Assembly: GCF_008327685.1 (NCBI RefSeq) | Contig: NZ_BDDE01000012.1 | Span: forward strand, 372,001-436,000 | Length of the DNA stretch: 64,000 nt | Reading direction: 5' to 3' | Source: Actinomadura sp. K4S16 | Lineage (GTDB): Bacteria > Actinomycetota > Actinomycetes > Streptosporangiales > Streptosporangiaceae | In this document: in pieces, positions 45,122 to 54,260 of the stretch | Layout: every line of letters begins with the position of its first letter | Numbering within the stretch: the first letter of the stretch is position 1 | The notes under the pieces: model-generated | What the model was told of the DNA's origin: nothing | Seen by the model: the letters and a program-made list of their open reading frames with translations, nothing else | Database searches by the model: none | Translations under genes and position numbers: made by a program

Positions 45122-45715
45122 TCACCCCTTGGCCGCGGCGTAGGCGAGGACGTCGCGCCGCCGGTAGAGCCGGCGGACGCGGCCTCCTCCCAGCGGCTCC
45201 ACCCTGGCGGGCTCCGGCCAGCCGGCGGGCGGGCGCCTGGCGTAGACGGTGACGCTCGTCTGCGCCAGGCCGAGGATGCGGGCGGCCTCCGCCAGGGTGA
45301 CGAGGTCGTCGGGCCCCTCCTCGGCCGGGCGCTCGACGAGGGCGCGGTACCAGGCGGTCCAGGCGGCCTCGTCCCAGTACAGGGCCTTGCCGGCGCGGTG
45401 CGCCGGTTCGGGGTGGCCGTTGGACGCGCGGTCCGCCCAGAGCTGCTTGAGGCGGTGGCGGCTGAGGCCGTGGCGCGCCGCCAGCTCGTCGCGGGTGGCG
45501 AGGCCGGCCGGGACGTCCCGGGAGCGGTGCGCCTCGTACCAGCGGTCCCACTCGTCGGCGTCCCACGCGAGCTGGGAACCGACCGTCCCCACCGCCTCGG
45601 GATGGCCGTTGGCGGCGCGCTCGCGGTACCACTTCTCCAGGGTGCTGCGGCCGAGCCCGTGCTCGTCCATGAGTTCGGCGCGCGTGCGGACGCGGCGGCC
45701 GTCGAGTGTCGCCAT
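45122..45715 (-). CDS. Protein with three tandem helix-turn-helix modules
   Basis: 197 residues from ATG 45715. Three related modules of about 55 residues are visible: RTRAELMDEHGLGRSTLEKWY..NGHPEAV (about 10-62), ATRDELAARHGLSRHRLKQLW..NGHPEPA (about 69-122) and VTLAEAARILGLAQTSVTVYA..GWPEPAR (about 132-190). Each has an HTH like the MerR/excisionase type, followed by a beta-wing with Trp-rich W-D-x-x-x-W-x-x-W segments. No effector domain exists. The layout suggests binding to an extended DNA target made of repeated subsites, and a repeat array lies just upstream. Frames extending into the array are possible but the ATG start is preferred. Confidence 0.75.
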   Translation of the reverse strand: MATLDGRRVRTRAELMDEHGLGRSTLEKWYRERAANGHPEAVGTVGSQLAWDADEWDRWYEAHRSRDVPAGLATRDELAARHGLSRHRLKQLWADRASNGHPEPAHRAGKALYWDEAAWTAWYRALVERPAEEGPDDLVTLAEAARILGLAQTSVTVYARRPPAGWPEPARVEPLGGGRVRRLYRRRDVLAYAAAKG

Positions 45716-45770
45716 GCGCCCAGTGTCCCGCGCGTGGCGCCGTTTCCGCTGTGCGCCTCCGCCGCCGGTG

Positions 45771-45953
45771 CGACACTGCTCTGCAACGACGACACTGCTC
45801 TGTAACGACACCGCTCCGGAGTGACACTTCCTTCCGGAGAGACGCTGCTATCGATAGTGACGCTGCTTTCTGTAGTGGCACGAGCTTCCGCAGTGACACG
45901 ACGGCTGTAGTCCCTCGGCTACCCATGGTGAGTCGGGCTTCCGGAGTGACATC
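45771..45953. repeat. Degenerate 16-18-bp tandem repeat array in a divergent promoter region
   Basis: Two near-identical 19-bp units (45771-45789 and 45790-45808) lead into 16-18-bp units at about 45809, 45825, 45843, 45861, 45879 and 45897, and an isolated copy at 45936-45953. On the minus strand the consensus is roughly GTGTCACTmCrGAAGCA. Several units have a short dyad (CTATCGATAG, CTCCGGAG). It occupies the gap between the triple-HTH gene and the kinase gene. Confidence 0.75.
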
Positions 45954-46159
45954 TGGCGCGTCCTGGGCACAGGTGGATGTGACGCCATTAGGGTGGTAGC
46001 CGACCCAAAGCTGGCCACCGGGGGCGATGGACCAGTTCGCTCCGAATGGTCGCGGGATCGGGTGAACTTGCCTCGTGTCTCGCGCGTCACACAGTCGGAG
46101 GGGTGATCCGGGTCGGGGCTCGCTCGATCTGTCGATCAAGGAGAGGGACGGTTCCACGC

Positions 46160-47770
46160 ATGGAGGTTGGGGCGCTGCGGTCCGGAGACCCGGACCGGCT
46201 GGGGACGTACGCCCTGATCGGCCGAGTGGGCGAGGGCGGCCAGGGCACGGTGTTCCTCGGCGTGGCCGAGGACGGCCGGCAGGTCGCGATCAAGCTGCTG
46301 CACGCCGAACTGACGTCCGACGACAAGGCGCTCGCCCGGTTCCTGCGCGAGCTGGAGGTCGCCAAGCAGGTGGCGCCGTTCTGCACGGCGCAGGTGATCG
46401 ACGCCGACGCGACCGGTGACCGCCCCTACATCGTCAGCGAGTACGTGCCGGGCCCGTCGCTGAACCAGCAGGTCCTGGCCGACGGTCCGCTCCACGGCGC
46501 CGGGCTCGACCGGCTCGCCGTCGGCACCGCGACCGCACTCGCCGCGATCCACCAGGCGAACATCGTCCACCGCGACTTCAAGCCGCACAACGTGCTGATC
46601 GGCCCGGACGGCCCGCGCGTCATCGACTTCGGCGTCGCCCGCGCGCTCAGCGGCGGCACCACCCTCACCAGCCGGGTCATCGGCACCCCGTCCTACATGG
46701 CGCCCGAGCAGATCAGCGGCGACGAGGTCGGGACGCCCGCGGACGTGTTCTGCTGGGCGGCCACGCTGGCCTTCGCCGCCACCGGGGCGCCGCCGTTCGG
46801 GCAGGACACCATCCCCGCCGTGATCAACCGGATCCTGCACGAGGAGCCCGAGCTCGGCGGCCTGGACGGGCCGCTGCGCGACCTGGTGCTCGACTGCCTG
46901 GAGAAGGACCCGTCCCGGCGTCCGGGCGCCCGGCAGGTGCTGATGCGGCTGCTCGGGCACGAGGAGGCGGCGCGTCCCGCCGCCCGCCCCTCCGGCGACA
47001 CCGACGAGACCGCGATGCTGGCCGCCGGGTCCGTCCTGGCGGCGGAGGGCGGCGACGAGGACGAGGTGTTCGAGCCCGACCCCGTGTTCGCCGACACCCC
47101 GGTGTTCGACGACGACCCGGTGTTCGACCGGACCCCGGACTTCGACGACTCCTTCGACGACGCCGCGTTCGGGGCGCCGGGCGCCGGCGGAGACGCGGCG
47201 CGGGAGGCCGAGCCGCTGCTCGCCCCCGCCGCGTGGGCCGCCGACGAGACCCTGCCCGGCGACGCCGCCGGCGGGAAGGGCGGCGGGCTGCGGCGCTCGC
47301 TCACCGGTTCGGGGCGCTCCGCGGCGCTCGCCGGGGCCGCCGCGCTGCTCGTCGCGGTCATCGTCGTCTCCTCCGTCCTGCTGCTCGGCTCCGACGGCGG
47401 CGGCAAGGCGGGCCGCAAGGTCAGCGACCCGAGCGGGCCGCCCACGTCGAGCGACGTCGTGCCGACCACGGAGGCGCCCACCAGCCGGCAGCCCGTGCAG
47501 GAGGGGCCGCCGACGTCCTACGACCCGACGCCCACCGGCGACCCCACCCCCACCGGCAGCCCGACCCGGAGCGGCACCCCGACCCCGTCCGACTCGCCGA
47601 CCACGACGCCGCCGACCGACACGCCCACCGACCCGACCGACCCGTCCACCGGCCCCACCGAGACGCCGACCGACACTCCCACCGACCCCGGAGGCGGCGG
47701 CACCGACCCCGGGGGCGGCGGCACCGGTACCGGCAGCGGCGCGGGCACCACCGGCCAGGCCGCGGGCTGA
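46160..47770 (+). CDS. Membrane-anchored serine/threonine protein kinase
   Basis: 536 residues from ATG 46160. The kinase domain (about 15-275) has the G-loop GEGGQGTVF, K45 (VAIKLL), catalytic D139 in IVHRDFKPHN, DFG in VIDFGVA and GTPSYMAPEQISGDEVGTPADVFCW. An acidic linker carries four PVF-D-like repeats (EPDPVFADTPVF, DDDPVFDRTPDF, about 310-340). One helix (about 394-416) anchors the protein, and an external tail is a Pro/Thr-rich low-complexity region with no PASTA domain. It likely phosphorylates cytosolic proteins in response to an unknown signal. RBS is weak. Confidence 0.93.
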   Translation: MEVGALRSGDPDRLGTYALIGRVGEGGQGTVFLGVAEDGRQVAIKLLHAELTSDDKALARFLRELEVAKQVAPFCTAQVIDADATGDRPYIVSEYVPGPSLNQQVLADGPLHGAGLDRLAVGTATALAAIHQANIVHRDFKPHNVLIGPDGPRVIDFGVARALSGGTTLTSRVIGTPSYMAPEQISGDEVGTPADVFCWAATLAFAATGAPPFGQDTIPAVINRILHEEPELGGLDGPLRDLVLDCLEKDPSRRPGARQVLMRLLGHEEAARPAARPSGDTDETAMLAAGSVLAAEGGDEDEVFEPDPVFADTPVFDDDPVFDRTPDFDDSFDDAAFGAPGAGGDAAREAEPLLAPAAWAADETLPGDAAGGKGGGLRRSLTGSGRSAALAGAAALLVAVIVVSSVLLLGSDGGGKAGRKVSDPSGPPTSSDVVPTTEAPTSRQPVQEGPPTSYDPTPTGDPTPTGSPTRSGTPTPSDSPTTTPPTDTPTDPTDPSTGPTETPTDTPTDPGGGGTDPGGGGTGTGSGAGTTGQAAG

Positions 47771-47888
47771 CGCTCCCTCCGGCACCGAATCACATGATCG
47801 GCCCGAGTCGCTTCGGGCACCCTGACAGGGTGGGATAGGCCACGTCGGCCATGCACGGGACCAGGTCGGCTTTGCGGCGATTCCTGGC

Positions 47889-47894
47889 TACGCT
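47889..47894 (+). promoter_or_regulatory. -10 box upstream of NAD-GDH
   Basis: TACGCT fits TANNNT and lies 6 nt before GTG 47901, the start of an 17-codon ORF. The transcript would start at that GTG. Confidence 0.4.
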
Positions 47895-47900
47895 CGTGCA

Positions 47901-47954
47901 GTGAGCGGCGCCACAACGAGGTGGCGATGGGTCTCAAGGGGAGATTGTCGATGA
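47901..47954 (+). CDS. Leaderless 17-codon upstream ORF coupled to NAD-GDH
   Basis: GTG 47901 opens a short frame (MSGATTRWRWVSRGDCR) whose TGA overlaps the GDH ATG (ATGA). It starts 6 nt after a -10 box, so it would be the leaderless first cistron. It contains two Trp and one Cys. Short leaderless ORFs coupled to metabolic genes are known in mycobacteria; whether this one is translated is inference. Confidence 0.35.
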   Translation: MSGATTRWRWVSRGDCR

Positions 47955-50900
47955 GCGGCATGCTCGATCAAGCGAAGGACGACCTGCTCCGGCGGGCCGC
48001 CGAGACGTGCGCGAGGCGTCCGGAGGCGCGCGGGGACGTGGAGGAGGCCTTCGCCTTCCTCCGCCTCTACTACCGCCAGGTCGCCCGCGAGGACCTGCTG
48101 GAGCGGGATCCGGCCGACATCTGCGGGCCCGCGATGGCGCACCGCGCGCTCGGCGAGGAGCGGCCGCAGGGGCGCGCGAAGGTGCGCGTCTTCACGCCGA
48201 CGCTCCAGGAGGACGGCTGGGACCCGGGCCGCACCGTCGTCCAGGTCGTCACCGACGACATGCCGTTCCTCGTCGACTCGGTCACGATGGAGCTGACCCG
48301 CCACCACCTGGCGACCTACATGATCGTCCACCCGCTGCTGGGCGTGGACCGCGACGTCGCGGGCCACCTCAGGGCCTTCCGCGGCAACCACGACAGCGAC
48401 GCCGACGTCGACGAGTCGTGGATGCACATCGAGGTCGACCGCACCACCGACCAGGTCGTCCTGGACACGCTGGAGAAGGACCTGATCCGCGTCCTGCAGG
48501 ACGTCCGGGTCGCCGTCGAGGACGAGCCCAAGATGCGCGCCCGCGCCCACGAGGTCGCGACCGCGGTCCAGGAGGTGCCGCCGCCGCTGCCGGCCAAGGA
48601 GCTCGCCGAAGGCGTCGAGCTGCTCGACTGGCTGGCCGACGGCCACTTCACGTTCCTCGGGTACCGCGACTACACGCTCACCGGCGACGGGACGGCGCTG
48701 CGCCCCGAGCCGGGCACCGGCCTCGGGATCCTGCGCAACGACAAGCGCGAGTCCGACAGCTTCGCCGCGCTGCCGCCGGAGGTCCGCGAGAAGGCGACGG
48801 AGAAGCGCCTGCTCGTCCTCACCAAGGCGAACTCCCGCTCCACCGTCCACCGCCCCCTGTACCTGGACTACATCGGGGTGAAGAAGTTCGACGAGTCCGG
48901 CGAGGTGATCGGGGAGCGCCGGTTCCTCGGGCTGTTCAGCCACGTCGCCTACAGCGAGTCGATCGCGCACGTCCCCGTGCTGCGGCCCAAGCTCGACGAG
49001 GTGCTGGAGCGCGCCGGGTTCGCCCCCGACAGCTACGACGGCCAGGACCTCATCGAGATACTGGAGAGCTACCCGCGCGACGAGCTCTTCCAGATCTCGG
49101 TCGACGACCTGCTGAAGATCTCCCTCGGCGTGCTGCGGCTGCGCGAGCGCCGCCAGCTGAAGCTGTTCCTGCGCAAGGACCTGTACGGCCGCTTCATGTC
49201 CTGCATGGTCTACCTGCCGCGCGACCGCTACACCACCAAGGTCCGGCTGCGCATCCAGGACCTGCTCAGGGAGGCGTTCGACGGTGTCAGCGTCGACTAC
49301 AGCGCGAACGTCACCGAGTCGATCCTGGCCCGGCTGCACGTCGTGGTCCGCGGCGAGCGCGGCCGCCCGCTGCCGGACGTCGACGTCGCGGAGCTGGAGG
49401 AGCGGCTCGCCCAGGCCACCCGCTCGTGGGAGGACGACCTCGCCGACGCGATCGCCGAGCAGTCCGGGGAGGAACGTTCCGGAACGCTCGGCCGCACCTT
49501 CGGGGAGGCGTTCCCCGAGGGCTACAAGGCCGACTTCCCGGCCCGTACCGCCGTCGCCGACCTGCGCCGCCTCGCCGCGCTCGACGAGAGCACCGACACC
49601 TCGATCGACCTGTACGCGCCGGAAGGCGCCGGGCCCGGCGAGCGGCGGCTGAAGATCTACCGGCTGGGCGAGCCGATCTCGCTGTCGCGGGTGCTGCCGC
49701 TGCTGCAGAACATGGGCGTCGAGGTGATCGACGAGCGGCCGTACGAGATCAACCCCTCCGACGGCCGCCGGTTCTGGATCTACGACCTCGGGCTGCGGTA
49801 CGTGCCGCCCGCGGACGTCCCGGCGGAGGCCGTCAAGGACCTGTTCCAGGACGCCTTCACGATGCTGTGGCGCGGCGGCATCGAGAACGACGGCTTCAAC
49901 GCGCTCGTCCTGCACGTCGGGCTGACCTGGTGGCAGGCGATGATCCTGCGCGCCTACGCCCTGTACCTGCGGCAGGCGGGCACCACGTTCTCCAAGCGCT
50001 ACATCGAGCAGGTGCTGCTGCGCAACGCCTCGATCACCCGGCTGATCATCCGGCTGTGGGAGAGCCGGCTCGACCCCTCGCTGCGGGGCGGCGAGGAGGA
50101 GCGCAGCGCCGGCATCACCGAGGAGGTCCGCGGCAAGCTGGACGACGTCGCGAGCCTCGACGAGGACCGCATCCTGCGCGCCTACCTGGCGCTCGTCCAG
50201 GCGACCCTGCGCACGAACCACTACCAGAACAAGCCGTACCTGGCGATGAAGTTCGACCCGGAGGGCATCCCGGACCTGCCGCAGCCCCGCCCCATGTACG
50301 AGATCTTCGTGTACTCGCCGAAGGTCGAGGGCGTGCACCTGCGGTTCGGGTCGGTCGCCCGCGGCGGGCTGCGCTGGTCGGACCGGCGCGAGGACTTCCG
50401 CACCGAGATCCTCGGCCTGGCCAAGGCGCAGGCGGTGAAGAACACCGTCATCGTCCCGGCGGGCGCGAAGGGCGGCTTCGTCGGCAAGCAGCTGCCCGAC
50501 CCGTCCGTCGACCGGGAGGCGTGGCAGAAGGCCGGCATCGCCTGCTACAAGGACTTCATCTCCGGCCTGCTCGACCTGACCGACAACCTCGTCGACGGCA
50601 AGGTCGTGCCGCCGCCGAACGTGGTCCGCCACGACGGCGACGACACCTACATGGTCGTCGCCGCCGACAAGGGCACCGCGACGTTCTCCGACATCGCCAA
50701 CGGCGTCGCCGCCGAGTACGGCTACTGGCTCGGCGACGCGTTCGCCTCCGGCGGCTCGGTCGGCTACGACCACAAGGGCATGGGCATCACCGCCCGCGGC
50801 GCCTGGGAGTCGGTGAAGTACCACTTCCGGGCCCTCGGCAAGGACATCCAGAACGAGGACTTCACCGTCGTCGGCATCGGCGACATGTCCGGGGACGTGT

Positions 50901-52783
50901 TCGGGAACGGGATGCTGCTTTCGGAGCACATCCGGCTCGTCGCCGCGTTCGACCACCGGCACATCTTCCTCGACCCCGACCCGGACGCCGCCGCCTCGTT
51001 CGCCGAGCGGCGCCGGCTGTTCGAGCTGCCGCGCAGCAGCTGGGGCGACTACGACACCTCGCTGATCTCCAAGGGCGGCGGCGTGTACCCCCGCAGCGTG
51101 AAGTCGATCCAGATCACCCCGCAGGTGCGGGCGGCGCTCGGGCTCGGCGACGGGGTGAAGACCCTGCCGCCCTTCGAGCTGATCCGGGCCATCCTGCGGG
51201 CGCCGGTCGACCTGCTGTGGAACGGCGGGATCGGCACCTACGTCAAGTCGTCGCTGGAGAGCAACGCCGATGTCGGCGACAAGGCCAACGACCCCGTCCG
51301 CGTGGACGGCGCCGAACTGCACTGCAAGGTCGTCGGCGAGGGAGGCAACCTCGGCGTCACGCAGCTCGGCCGGATCGAGTTCGCCCGCGGCGGCGGCCTG
51401 ATCAACACCGACTTCATCGACAACTCCGCGGGCGTCGACACCTCCGACCACGAGGTCAACATCAAGATCCTGCTCGACCAGGCGGTGCGGGACGGGGAGT
51501 TGGAGGGCAAGCAGCGCGACGGCCTGCTGTACGAGATGACCGACGAGGTGGGGCGGCTCGTCCTGCGCGACAACTACGCGCAGAACGTGGTGCTCGCCGC
51601 GTCCCGCGCGCAGGCGTCCGCGATGCTGCACGTCCACGCCCGGTACATGCGCAAGCTGGAGCGCGACGGCCGCCTCAAACGGCGCCTGGAGGCCCTGCCC
51701 GACGACAAGGCCCTCGCCGAGCGGCGCCACTCCGGGCACGGCCTGACCAGCCCCGAGTTCTCGGTGCTGGTCGCCTACGCCAAGCTCGCGCTGGACGCCG
51801 ACCTCGTCGCCTCCGACCTCGCCGACGACCCCTACCTGGAGTCGTGGCTGGTCGACTACTTCCCGACGCCGCTGCGCGAGCGGTTCCGGCCCTTCATGGA
51901 CCGGCACCCGCTGCGCCGCGAGATCATCACCACCGCCGTGGTGAACGACGTGGTCAACGCGAGCGGCTCCACGTTCGTGTTCCGGATGAACGAGGAGACG
52001 GGCGCGTCCTCCTCCGACATCGCCCGCGCCTACCTCGTCGCCCGCGACGTGTTCCAGATGCCGCGCTTCTGGAAGTCGGTCGAGAACCTGTCGCACCAGG
52101 TCGAGGAGTCGACGCAGATCGCGATGCTGCTGGAGGCGCGCAAGCTGACCGAGCGCGGCGCCCGCTGGCTGCTGCACAACCGGCGGCCCCCGTTCGACAT
52201 CCAGGAGACGATCGACTTCTTCACCGGCGGCGCGGCCACCCTGAGCGCGCACCTGTCGAAGCTCCTGGTCGGGCTCGACCTCGCCGCGTTCGAGCAGCGC
52301 CGCGACGGCTTCGCCGAGCTGGGCGTCCCGGACGAGCTGGCCGAGCAGTGCGCCACGTTCGTCCCCGCCTACTCCACCTTCGACGTGGTCGGCATCGCGC
52401 ACGACACGGGACGTCCGGTGGAGGAGGTCGCCGAGATCTACTTCGACCTCGCGGACCGGCTCCAGTTGTCCCGCCTGCGCGAGCGCATCATCGCCCTGCC
52501 GCGCGACGACAAGTGGCGCTCGATGGCCCGCTCCGCCCTCCGCGACGACCTGTACGCCGCGCACTCCGCCCTCACCCGGGACGTCCTCATCACCAGCAAG
52601 CCGGGCGGCAACCCCGAGGAGCGGATGATCCACTGGGCGGAGAAGAACAGGCCCGCCGTCCAGCGCGCCCAGCAGACCCTCAGCGAGATCTGGGAGAGCG
52701 ACAGCTTCGACCTCGCGACCCTCTCAGTGGCCCTAGGCGCCATCCGCACCCTCGTCACCTCCAGTTCTCTCCCCTCGGAGTGA
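47951..52783 (+). CDS. gdh: NAD-dependent glutamate dehydrogenase, large (180-kDa class)
   Basis: 1610 residues from ATG 47951, chosen because AAGGGGAG lies 7 nt upstream; GTG 47921 would add 10 residues. The long N-terminal part (TDDMPFLVDSVTMELTRHH) carries ACT-like regulatory segments. The central catalytic region has GLRWSDRREDFRTEILGLAKAQ, VIVPAGAKGGFVGKQLPDPS, the nucleotide-binding VVGIGDMSGDVFGNGML and KVVGEGGNLGVTQLGRIEFARGG. A long C-terminal domain follows. The family makes 2-oxoglutarate and ammonia from glutamate and is allosterically regulated. Length is typical. A hairpin and a copy of the dispersed repeat follow. Confidence 0.95.
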   Translation: MSGMLDQAKDDLLRRAAETCARRPEARGDVEEAFAFLRLYYRQVAREDLLERDPADICGPAMAHRALGEERPQGRAKVRVFTPTLQEDGWDPGRTVVQVVTDDMPFLVDSVTMELTRHHLATYMIVHPLLGVDRDVAGHLRAFRGNHDSDADVDESWMHIEVDRTTDQVVLDTLEKDLIRVLQDVRVAVEDEPKMRARAHEVATAVQEVPPPLPAKELAEGVELLDWLADGHFTFLGYRDYTLTGDGTALRPEPGTGLGILRNDKRESDSFAALPPEVREKATEKRLLVLTKANSRSTVHRPLYLDYIGVKKFDESGEVIGERRFLGLFSHVAYSESIAHVPVLRPKLDEVLERAGFAPDSYDGQDLIEILESYPRDELFQISVDDLLKISLGVLRLRERRQLKLFLRKDLYGRFMSCMVYLPRDRYTTKVRLRIQDLLREAFDGVSVDYSANVTESILARLHVVVRGERGRPLPDVDVAELEERLAQATRSWEDDLADAIAEQSGEERSGTLGRTFGEAFPEGYKADFPARTAVADLRRLAALDESTDTSIDLYAPEGAGPGERRLKIYRLGEPISLSRVLPLLQNMGVEVIDERPYEINPSDGRRFWIYDLGLRYVPPADVPAEAVKDLFQDAFTMLWRGGIENDGFNALVLHVGLTWWQAMILRAYALYLRQAGTTFSKRYIEQVLLRNASITRLIIRLWESRLDPSLRGGEEERSAGITEEVRGKLDDVASLDEDRILRAYLALVQATLRTNHYQNKPYLAMKFDPEGIPDLPQPRPMYEIFVYSPKVEGVHLRFGSVARGGLRWSDRREDFRTEILGLAKAQAVKNTVIVPAGAKGGFVGKQLPDPSVDREAWQKAGIACYKDFISGLLDLTDNLVDGKVVPPPNVVRHDGDDTYMVVAADKGTATFSDIANGVAAEYGYWLGDAFASGGSVGYDHKGMGITARGAWESVKYHFRALGKDIQNEDFTVVGIGDMSGDVFGNGMLLSEHIRLVAAFDHRHIFLDPDPDAAASFAERRRLFELPRSSWGDYDTSLISKGGGVYPRSVKSIQITPQVRAALGLGDGVKTLPPFELIRAILRAPVDLLWNGGIGTYVKSSLESNADVGDKANDPVRVDGAELHCKVVGEGGNLGVTQLGRIEFARGGGLINTDFIDNSAGVDTSDHEVNIKILLDQAVRDGELEGKQRDGLLYEMTDEVGRLVLRDNYAQNVVLAASRAQASAMLHVHARYMRKLERDGRLKRRLEALPDDKALAERRHSGHGLTSPEFSVLVAYAKLALDADLVASDLADDPYLESWLVDYFPTPLRERFRPFMDRHPLRREIITTAVVNDVVNASGSTFVFRMNEETGASSSDIARAYLVARDVFQMPRFWKSVENLSHQVEESTQIAMLLEARKLTERGARWLLHNRRPPFDIQETIDFFTGGAATLSAHLSKLLVGLDLAAFEQRRDGFAELGVPDELAEQCATFVPAYSTFDVVGIAHDTGRPVEEVAEIYFDLADRLQLSRLRERIIALPRDDKWRSMARSALRDDLYAAHSALTRDVLITSKPGGNPEERMIHWAEKNRPAVQRAQQTLSEIWESDSFDLATLSVALGAIRTLVTSSSLPSE

Positions 52784-52795
52784 CCTAGGGGCGAA

Positions 52796-52831
52796 CCGCC
52801 GCGTGGCCCGGCCACCCGGACCACGCGGCGG
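52796..52831 (+). terminator. Hairpin after NAD-GDH
   Basis: CCGCCGCGTGG (52796-52806) and CCACGCGGCGG (52821-52831) form an 11-bp stem with a 14-nt loop, 12 bp beyond the stop codon. Confidence 0.65.
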
Positions 52832-52901
52832 CGAGCCCAGCAGACCAAGCCACCGCAACCGGCTCGCCTGAGAAGACCACCCGGACGCGCTGACCCCAGC
52901 C

Positions 52902-53066
52902 CCCGCCGCAACCACCCGGCGACCTCAAGGGCCGCGATCGCGTCCGAAGGCAGGTTCGAGCCTGCGAGAACCTGATCGCGCAGCGAGCCGCAAGGCGAGA
53001 CGAAGCGATGCCAGCGATCGCCCGCTTTTATCGACGATGGAGGGCCGCCAAGGCCCGAAGGAGGAG
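52902..53066 (-). repeat. Dispersed structured repeat, copy C (inverted)
   Basis: Same element as copies A and B, read on the minus strand. The hairpins are kept: CAGGTTC/GAACCTG (52951-52957 with 52968-52974) and GGGCC/GGCCC (53042-53046 with 53052-53056). It lies between the convergent NAD-GDH and lipoprotein genes. Confidence 0.85.
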
Positions 53067-53151
53067 AAAAAAGCAATAAGTACCGTCGGATGCCGGACCG
53101 GTTCCGCCGCAGCGGTCAGGAGGGGCGGGCCGGGCCGGCACCCGACGGAGT

Positions 53152-54135
53152 TCAGGAGCCCTGGGCGGTGACGGCCTTGCGGTACATGCCGCTGATCGTG
53201 GCGCGGCCCTTGGGCGGAACGCTGGCCAGGTACTGCACGAGGACGATCGTGTCCAGGCGCGTCCGGGCGCTGGCGGGCGGGGCGAGGCCGACGAGGTCTC
53301 CGCTGACGGTCATGCGGCCCCGCCGGGCCGCCGAGTACGCCTCGTTCTGCTTCAGGACGTACCAGACGACGGCTCCGCGGTCCTTGGTGCGCAGCCCGTA
53401 GACCTTGTACTGCGCGGGGGAGAAGCGGGACGAGAGCGTGACCCCGCGTGCGGCGAGGCTCTTCTCGCCCTCCTTGAGGGCCTTGTAGGTCTCGGTGGTC
53501 CTCGCCCCTTCCGCAAGGAGGGCCGCCCCGGGGGCGCCGGGCCCGTCCGTGAGGAGCGCGGCGTGCGCCTGGGCGAGCTTCGCGGGCTGGACGGCGAGGT
53601 CCTTGACGTCAGGGGCCACCGGGGTGGCGTACCCCTGCGGGTCGAGCGCGATGCGGCCGAGGGCGAGTTCGGACGGGTAGGGGTCGGCGGTCAGCAGCCA
53701 CGGCGCGCCCTGCCCGGCCTGGGTGAACAGCAGCGCGTGGCGCAGCGCCCGCTTGCCCTGCCCGGTGACGGCGTCGGCCGCGAACCAGTGCGGGTAGCCG
53801 GTCAGCCGCGGGATGTAGAACGTCGGGCGGGTGAAGGCCACCTTCGGCGGACGCTGCCGGACGGCGCGCCGGAGCTTGAGCGCGGCGACGTCCATGGAGA
53901 GCTGCGGGTCGGCCTCGACCGTGCGCAGCGTCCGGCCGCTGAACCTGTGCCCCGCCCTGTTCATCCCGGCGGTGAAGGACGCGAGGACCTGCTGCGCCTG
54001 CTCCTTGGTGAGCGCGGGCGCCCCCTGCGGCTTCCCCGGGGCCGCGGAGGAGGAGGTGCTGCCGGAGCAGCCGGTGCTCACGGCGGCGGCCAGCAGGCCG
54101 GGTATGAGCATGGAGACGAAAGTGCGTGCGGCCAT
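53152..54135 (-). CDS. Hypothetical lipoprotein, paralogue of 55520-56575
   Basis: 327 residues from ATG 54135. Signal peptide with lipobox VSTGC (C23), then a Ser/Gly linker. Conserved segments FYIPRLTGYPHWFAAD and IALDPQGYATPVAP are shared in order with the lipoprotein at 55520 (YVPKLKDAAYPQWFVVS; AIDAAGYATALSA). The C-terminal half (YGLRTKDRGAVVWYVLKQN) also aligns in pattern (FGLRTEHGGGLVIYSLFRN). No named function is recognised; it is a two-domain extracellular protein. The 14-residue upstream extension is rejected as it precedes the signal peptide. Confidence 0.8.
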   Translation of the reverse strand: MAARTFVSMLIPGLLAAAVSTGCSGSTSSSAAPGKPQGAPALTKEQAQQVLASFTAGMNRAGHRFSGRTLRTVEADPQLSMDVAALKLRRAVRQRPPKVAFTRPTFYIPRLTGYPHWFAADAVTGQGKRALRHALLFTQAGQGAPWLLTADPYPSELALGRIALDPQGYATPVAPDVKDLAVQPAKLAQAHAALLTDGPGAPGAALLAEGARTTETYKALKEGEKSLAARGVTLSSRFSPAQYKVYGLRTKDRGAVVWYVLKQNEAYSAARRGRMTVSGDLVGLAPPASARTRLDTIVLVQYLASVPPKGRATISGMYRKAVTAQGS

Positions 54136-54260
54136 GAGGCCCCCCCGAATGGCGACATTGATCGAACCACCCGGCATCCTCGCAGAGTGACCGCACAGTC
54201 ACTCTATGAACACGAAAGTCGGCCGAAAAAGGTGCCGCCGCTCGCGGGGCGGGCCTGGGG

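Noticed and set aside
45771..45953. A CRISPR array
   Set aside because: Units are contiguous and degenerate with no unique spacers, and no cas gene is present.
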